DNA from: Nitrospirota bacterium
GTDB taxonomy: Bacteria > Nitrospirota > Nitrospiria > Nitrospirales > UBA8639
Assembly: GCA_003233615.1 (NCBI GenBank)
Contig: QIMB01000016.1
Span: forward strand, 1-6,801
DNA length: 6,801 bases
Direction of reading: 5' to 3'
The notes below the pieces were generated by a model. That model was given only the letters and a program-made list of their open reading frames with translations. It was not told the DNA's origin and searched no databases. The position numbers and the translations under genes are program-made. Within the stretch, counting starts at the first letter, position 1. Every line of letters starts with the position of its first letter. Positions 4,811-6,801 of this stretch are shown here, in pieces.

Positions 4811-6019
4811 ATGGCGAATGATGTGATAGACGAGCAAGAAAAATCCATTACTCAATCTGTTAGCCAACGCTATGCCAAAGCGGTGACCGATGGCGAGCAG
4901 TTGTGCTGCCCTACTGGGTATAATCACGATGATCTAGAAAAATTTATTCCCGATGAGGTCTTGAAAGTCTCCTATGGCTGCGGCACTCCTGTCGGGTTAT
5001 CTACTGTCCAACCTGGAGAAGTGGTCCTCGATATCGGTTCTGGAGGGGGTATCGATTGCTTTGAAGCATCGCGGAAGGTTGGACATTCTGGCAAGGTGAT
5101 TGGCCTCGACATGACCGATGAAATGTTGTCGCTTGCCAGAACTCACGCACCGACTGTTGCCAAAAATCTGGGATATCCGAATTCAAACGTGGATTTCCTC
5201 AAAGGGTTAGCTGATGCGATGCCCGTGGAAGACAATCATGTTGATCTGATTATTTCTAATTGTGTCATTAACCTCGCGCCTGACAAGAAGAAGGTGTTTC
5301 AGGAAATGTTTCGAGTTCTCAAGCCTGGCGGTCGGTTCACAATTTCAGATATCGTGGCAGATCAACTCATTCCGCAATATATGATCCATGATAGTGTGAA
5401 ATGGGGGGATTGCTTATCTGGTGCTTTGACGATTCACAACTATTGGGGCGGATTGCGAGAGGCCGGGTTCCGAGGCTTGCACCAGATAACCGTGACGCCC
5501 TGGAGAGTCATTGATGGCATTCATTTCGTTTCGGTGACGTTGACAGGCTACAAAACAGTGGTCGCATCTGCGTCTTCTTTACCGACCTTTGCCACCCTGA
5601 CAGGGCCATTCTCCCAAGCAACGGATGAGTTAGGCACGACATTCCACCGAGGTGCTCCCCAACAGATTGATCAACAGACTATGCAGGTATTGTCGCTGCC
5701 ACCGTACAAAGACCACTTTGTCATTGCGGATAACCCAGTTGCTTTGACAAACCAAGATCCGCCCTGGCTTGCTGTGTTGCCAGAGGAGGCTCCTTGTATC
5801 TGGGAAGGTCACTTTGCCATTCTCACCGGCCCATTTCTATCTGTCAGTGATGATGATGATCACACATACCAATGTGGGGAACCTTTGGAAATTTGTTCGA
5901 AAACACTCAAAGTTCTACAACATCAGCATTATCAACCTGTATTTGGAACGATCAACAGAGCCCGAGAATCCGTGACGGCTGACCCCGTCATTTGTAGTAC
6001 TTCCACTGAATGTTGTTGA
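4811..6019 (+). CDS. arsM: Arsenite S-adenosylmethyltransferase with duplicated C-terminal repeat
   Basis: The 402-residue product would transfer methyl groups from SAM to trivalent arsenic in the cytoplasm. The SAM-binding motif is DIGSGGG (74-80), with GLDMTDEM (98-105) forming the next strand and acidic end. The cysteines that bind arsenic in ArsM enzymes are present: Cys57 in SYGCGTP, Cys151 in ISNCVINL and Cys201 in WGDCLSG, plus Cys32/Cys33 in LCCP. Residues 261-306 and 336-381 are two copies of one module (LTGPF, then an RG/CG turn, a conserved KT/QT, and a Tyr before an aromatic end); relatives I know appear to carry one. The protein ends CSTSTECC. The ATG at 4811 follows GAGGG by 4 nt and is preferred to a GTG at 4784. 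The radical SAM partner arsS follows 79 nt downstream, probably in the same operon. Confidence 0.88.
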   Translation: MANDVIDEQEKSITQSVSQRYAKAVTDGEQLCCPTGYNHDDLEKFIPDEVLKVSYGCGTPVGLSTVQPGEVVLDIGSGGGIDCFEASRKVGHSGKVIGLDMTDEMLSLARTHAPTVAKNLGYPNSNVDFLKGLADAMPVEDNHVDLIISNCVINLAPDKKKVFQEMFRVLKPGGRFTISDIVADQLIPQYMIHDSVKWGDCLSGALTIHNYWGGLREAGFRGLHQITVTPWRVIDGIHFVSVTLTGYKTVVASASSLPTFATLTGPFSQATDELGTTFHRGAPQQIDQQTMQVLSLPPYKDHFVIADNPVALTNQDPPWLAVLPEEAPCIWEGHFAILTGPFLSVSDDDDHTYQCGEPLEICSKTLKVLQHQHYQPVFGTINRARESVTADPVICSTSTECC

Positions 6020-6098
6020 TGTAACGCTGATCAAATCGCTACTTCGTATCACCATAATAAAATCCGTATTGGCGCCTCTCTTTCATTGAGCCCTCACG

Positions 6099-6801
6099 AT
6101 GCCCCAATCACCACTTCCTCTGATCTCTCCTCTTTCATCTTCCTTCGCGGCGCCTTCTTTTGCAGCCACCCTGACTTCACATGGGCATGAGCCGCTCATG
6201 GCTAGATCCGTCTCTACTCTTCAAGTGAATGTCGGGAAAGTGTGCAACCAAACGTGTCATCATTGCCACGTTGATGCCGGGCCTCAACGAACCGAAAGCA
6301 TGACCAAGGATACGGTCGACCACATCATCGACGTCTTAGATCGAACGCCGCAGATTTTGACCGTTGACATTACTGGCGGGGCTCCGGAGATGAATCCACA
6401 TTTCGAATATCTGGTGGAACAATGTCGTATTCGCAATCGACATGTCATTGACCGATGCAATCTAACCGTCTTTTATATCAAAGGGAAATCACATCTTCCA
6501 GAATTCTTGGCTCAGCATAAGGTCGAAATTATCGCGTCCCTTCCCTGCTATCAGGAAACGAATGTCGATGAGCAGCGCGGAAAAGGTGTTTTCAATCGAA
6601 GTATCAGCGCATTACAAACATTGAATAGTCTTGGTTACGGGCTAAAGGGAACAGAGTTATGTCTACACCTGGTATACAATCCGCTTGGTCCCTCGCTCCC
6701 TCCTCCTCAACACGATCTCGAACAAGACTATACACAAGAGCTCATGAATCGGTTTGGAATACAATTCAATCGACTGCTGACCATTACGAATATGCCGATT
6801 A
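6099..6801 (+). CDS. arsS: Arsenosugar biosynthesis radical SAM protein (partial, 3' end outside window)
   Basis: The first 234 codons are open and run off the right edge. ArsS-type radical SAM enzymes act with ArsM and are linked to forming the carbon-arsenic bond of arsenosugar precursors. The [4Fe-4S] motif is CNQTCHHC (Cys49, Cys53, Cys56) within LQVNVGKVCNQTCHHCHVDA. GGAPEM (93-98) is the SAM-contacting loop. HVIDRCNLT (115-123), SLPCYQETNVDEQRGKGVF (147-165) and YNPLGPSLPPPQ (193-204) are signatures I associate with the family. The C-terminal domain is missing only because the window ends. The start at 6099 is the first ATG after an in-frame TGA at 6087. Its ribosome binding site is poor, so translation may be coupled to arsM, 79 nt upstream. 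Confidence 0.88.
   Translation, partial: MPQSPLPLISPLSSSFAAPSFAATLTSHGHEPLMARSVSTLQVNVGKVCNQTCHHCHVDAGPQRTESMTKDTVDHIIDVLDRTPQILTVDITGGAPEMNPHFEYLVEQCRIRNRHVIDRCNLTVFYIKGKSHLPEFLAQHKVEIIASLPCYQETNVDEQRGKGVFNRSISALQTLNSLGYGLKGTELCLHLVYNPLGPSLPPPQHDLEQDYTQELMNRFGIQFNRLLTITNMPI

Noticed and set aside
4609..4848. 79-codon minus-strand ORF in the arsM upstream region
   Set aside because: It overlaps the arsM start and promoter, lacks a good ribosome binding site, and its MANAEIANEN stretch simply translates the 15-bp direct repeat.

Overview
The window is a bacterial chromosome segment of about 50% G+C (judged by eye). The proteins look like those of Nitrospirota such as Nitrospira: a complex I NuoN tail, an ArsM/ArsS arsenosugar pair and a secreted metalloprotease with Ig-like domains. 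That placement is soft, because no rRNA or universal marker gene is present.

Layout. (1) 1-176 is the 3' end of a nuoN gene on the + strand. (2) 177-3152 is an accessory region read mainly on the minus strand. A large putative lipoprotein metalloprotease (476-2614) sits between two long imperfect hairpins (317-403 and 2727-2799) whose base boxes resemble integron attC R boxes. Just outside the hairpins lie two pieces of a very small gene: its 5' end with an excellent ribosome binding site at 2847-2797, and an in-frame 3' piece at 318-232. Joined, they would encode a coherent 44-residue protein, so the metalloprotease block looks like an insertion into that micro-gene. Upstream of the micro-gene are a good sigma-54 promoter match (2907-2924) and a near-perfect 37-bp palindrome (3042-3078). 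(3) 3153-3317 is a 54-codon gene with a strong ribosome binding site. It is followed by 3373-3676, a truncated and frameshifted second copy of the nuoN 3' end. (4) 3781-4410 (minus) encodes a zinc-ribbon protein with a C-terminal membrane anchor. (5) After a 400-bp divergent intergenic region come arsM (4811-6019) and the start of arsS (6099 onward, cut by the window edge), on the + strand in a probable operon.

How the genes work together. ArsM would methylate arsenite, and the radical SAM protein ArsS is the usual partner in arsenosugar-type biosynthesis, so the right end is an arsenic detoxification/biotransformation operon. ArsM is notable for carrying two copies of a C-terminal repeat. 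The metalloprotease is probably independent cargo. No integrase, transposase, CRISPR array, rRNA or tRNA was seen. The most unusual structure is the hairpin-bounded unit splitting the micro-gene; whether it is an integron-cassette derivative or another kind of mobile unit cannot be settled from this window.
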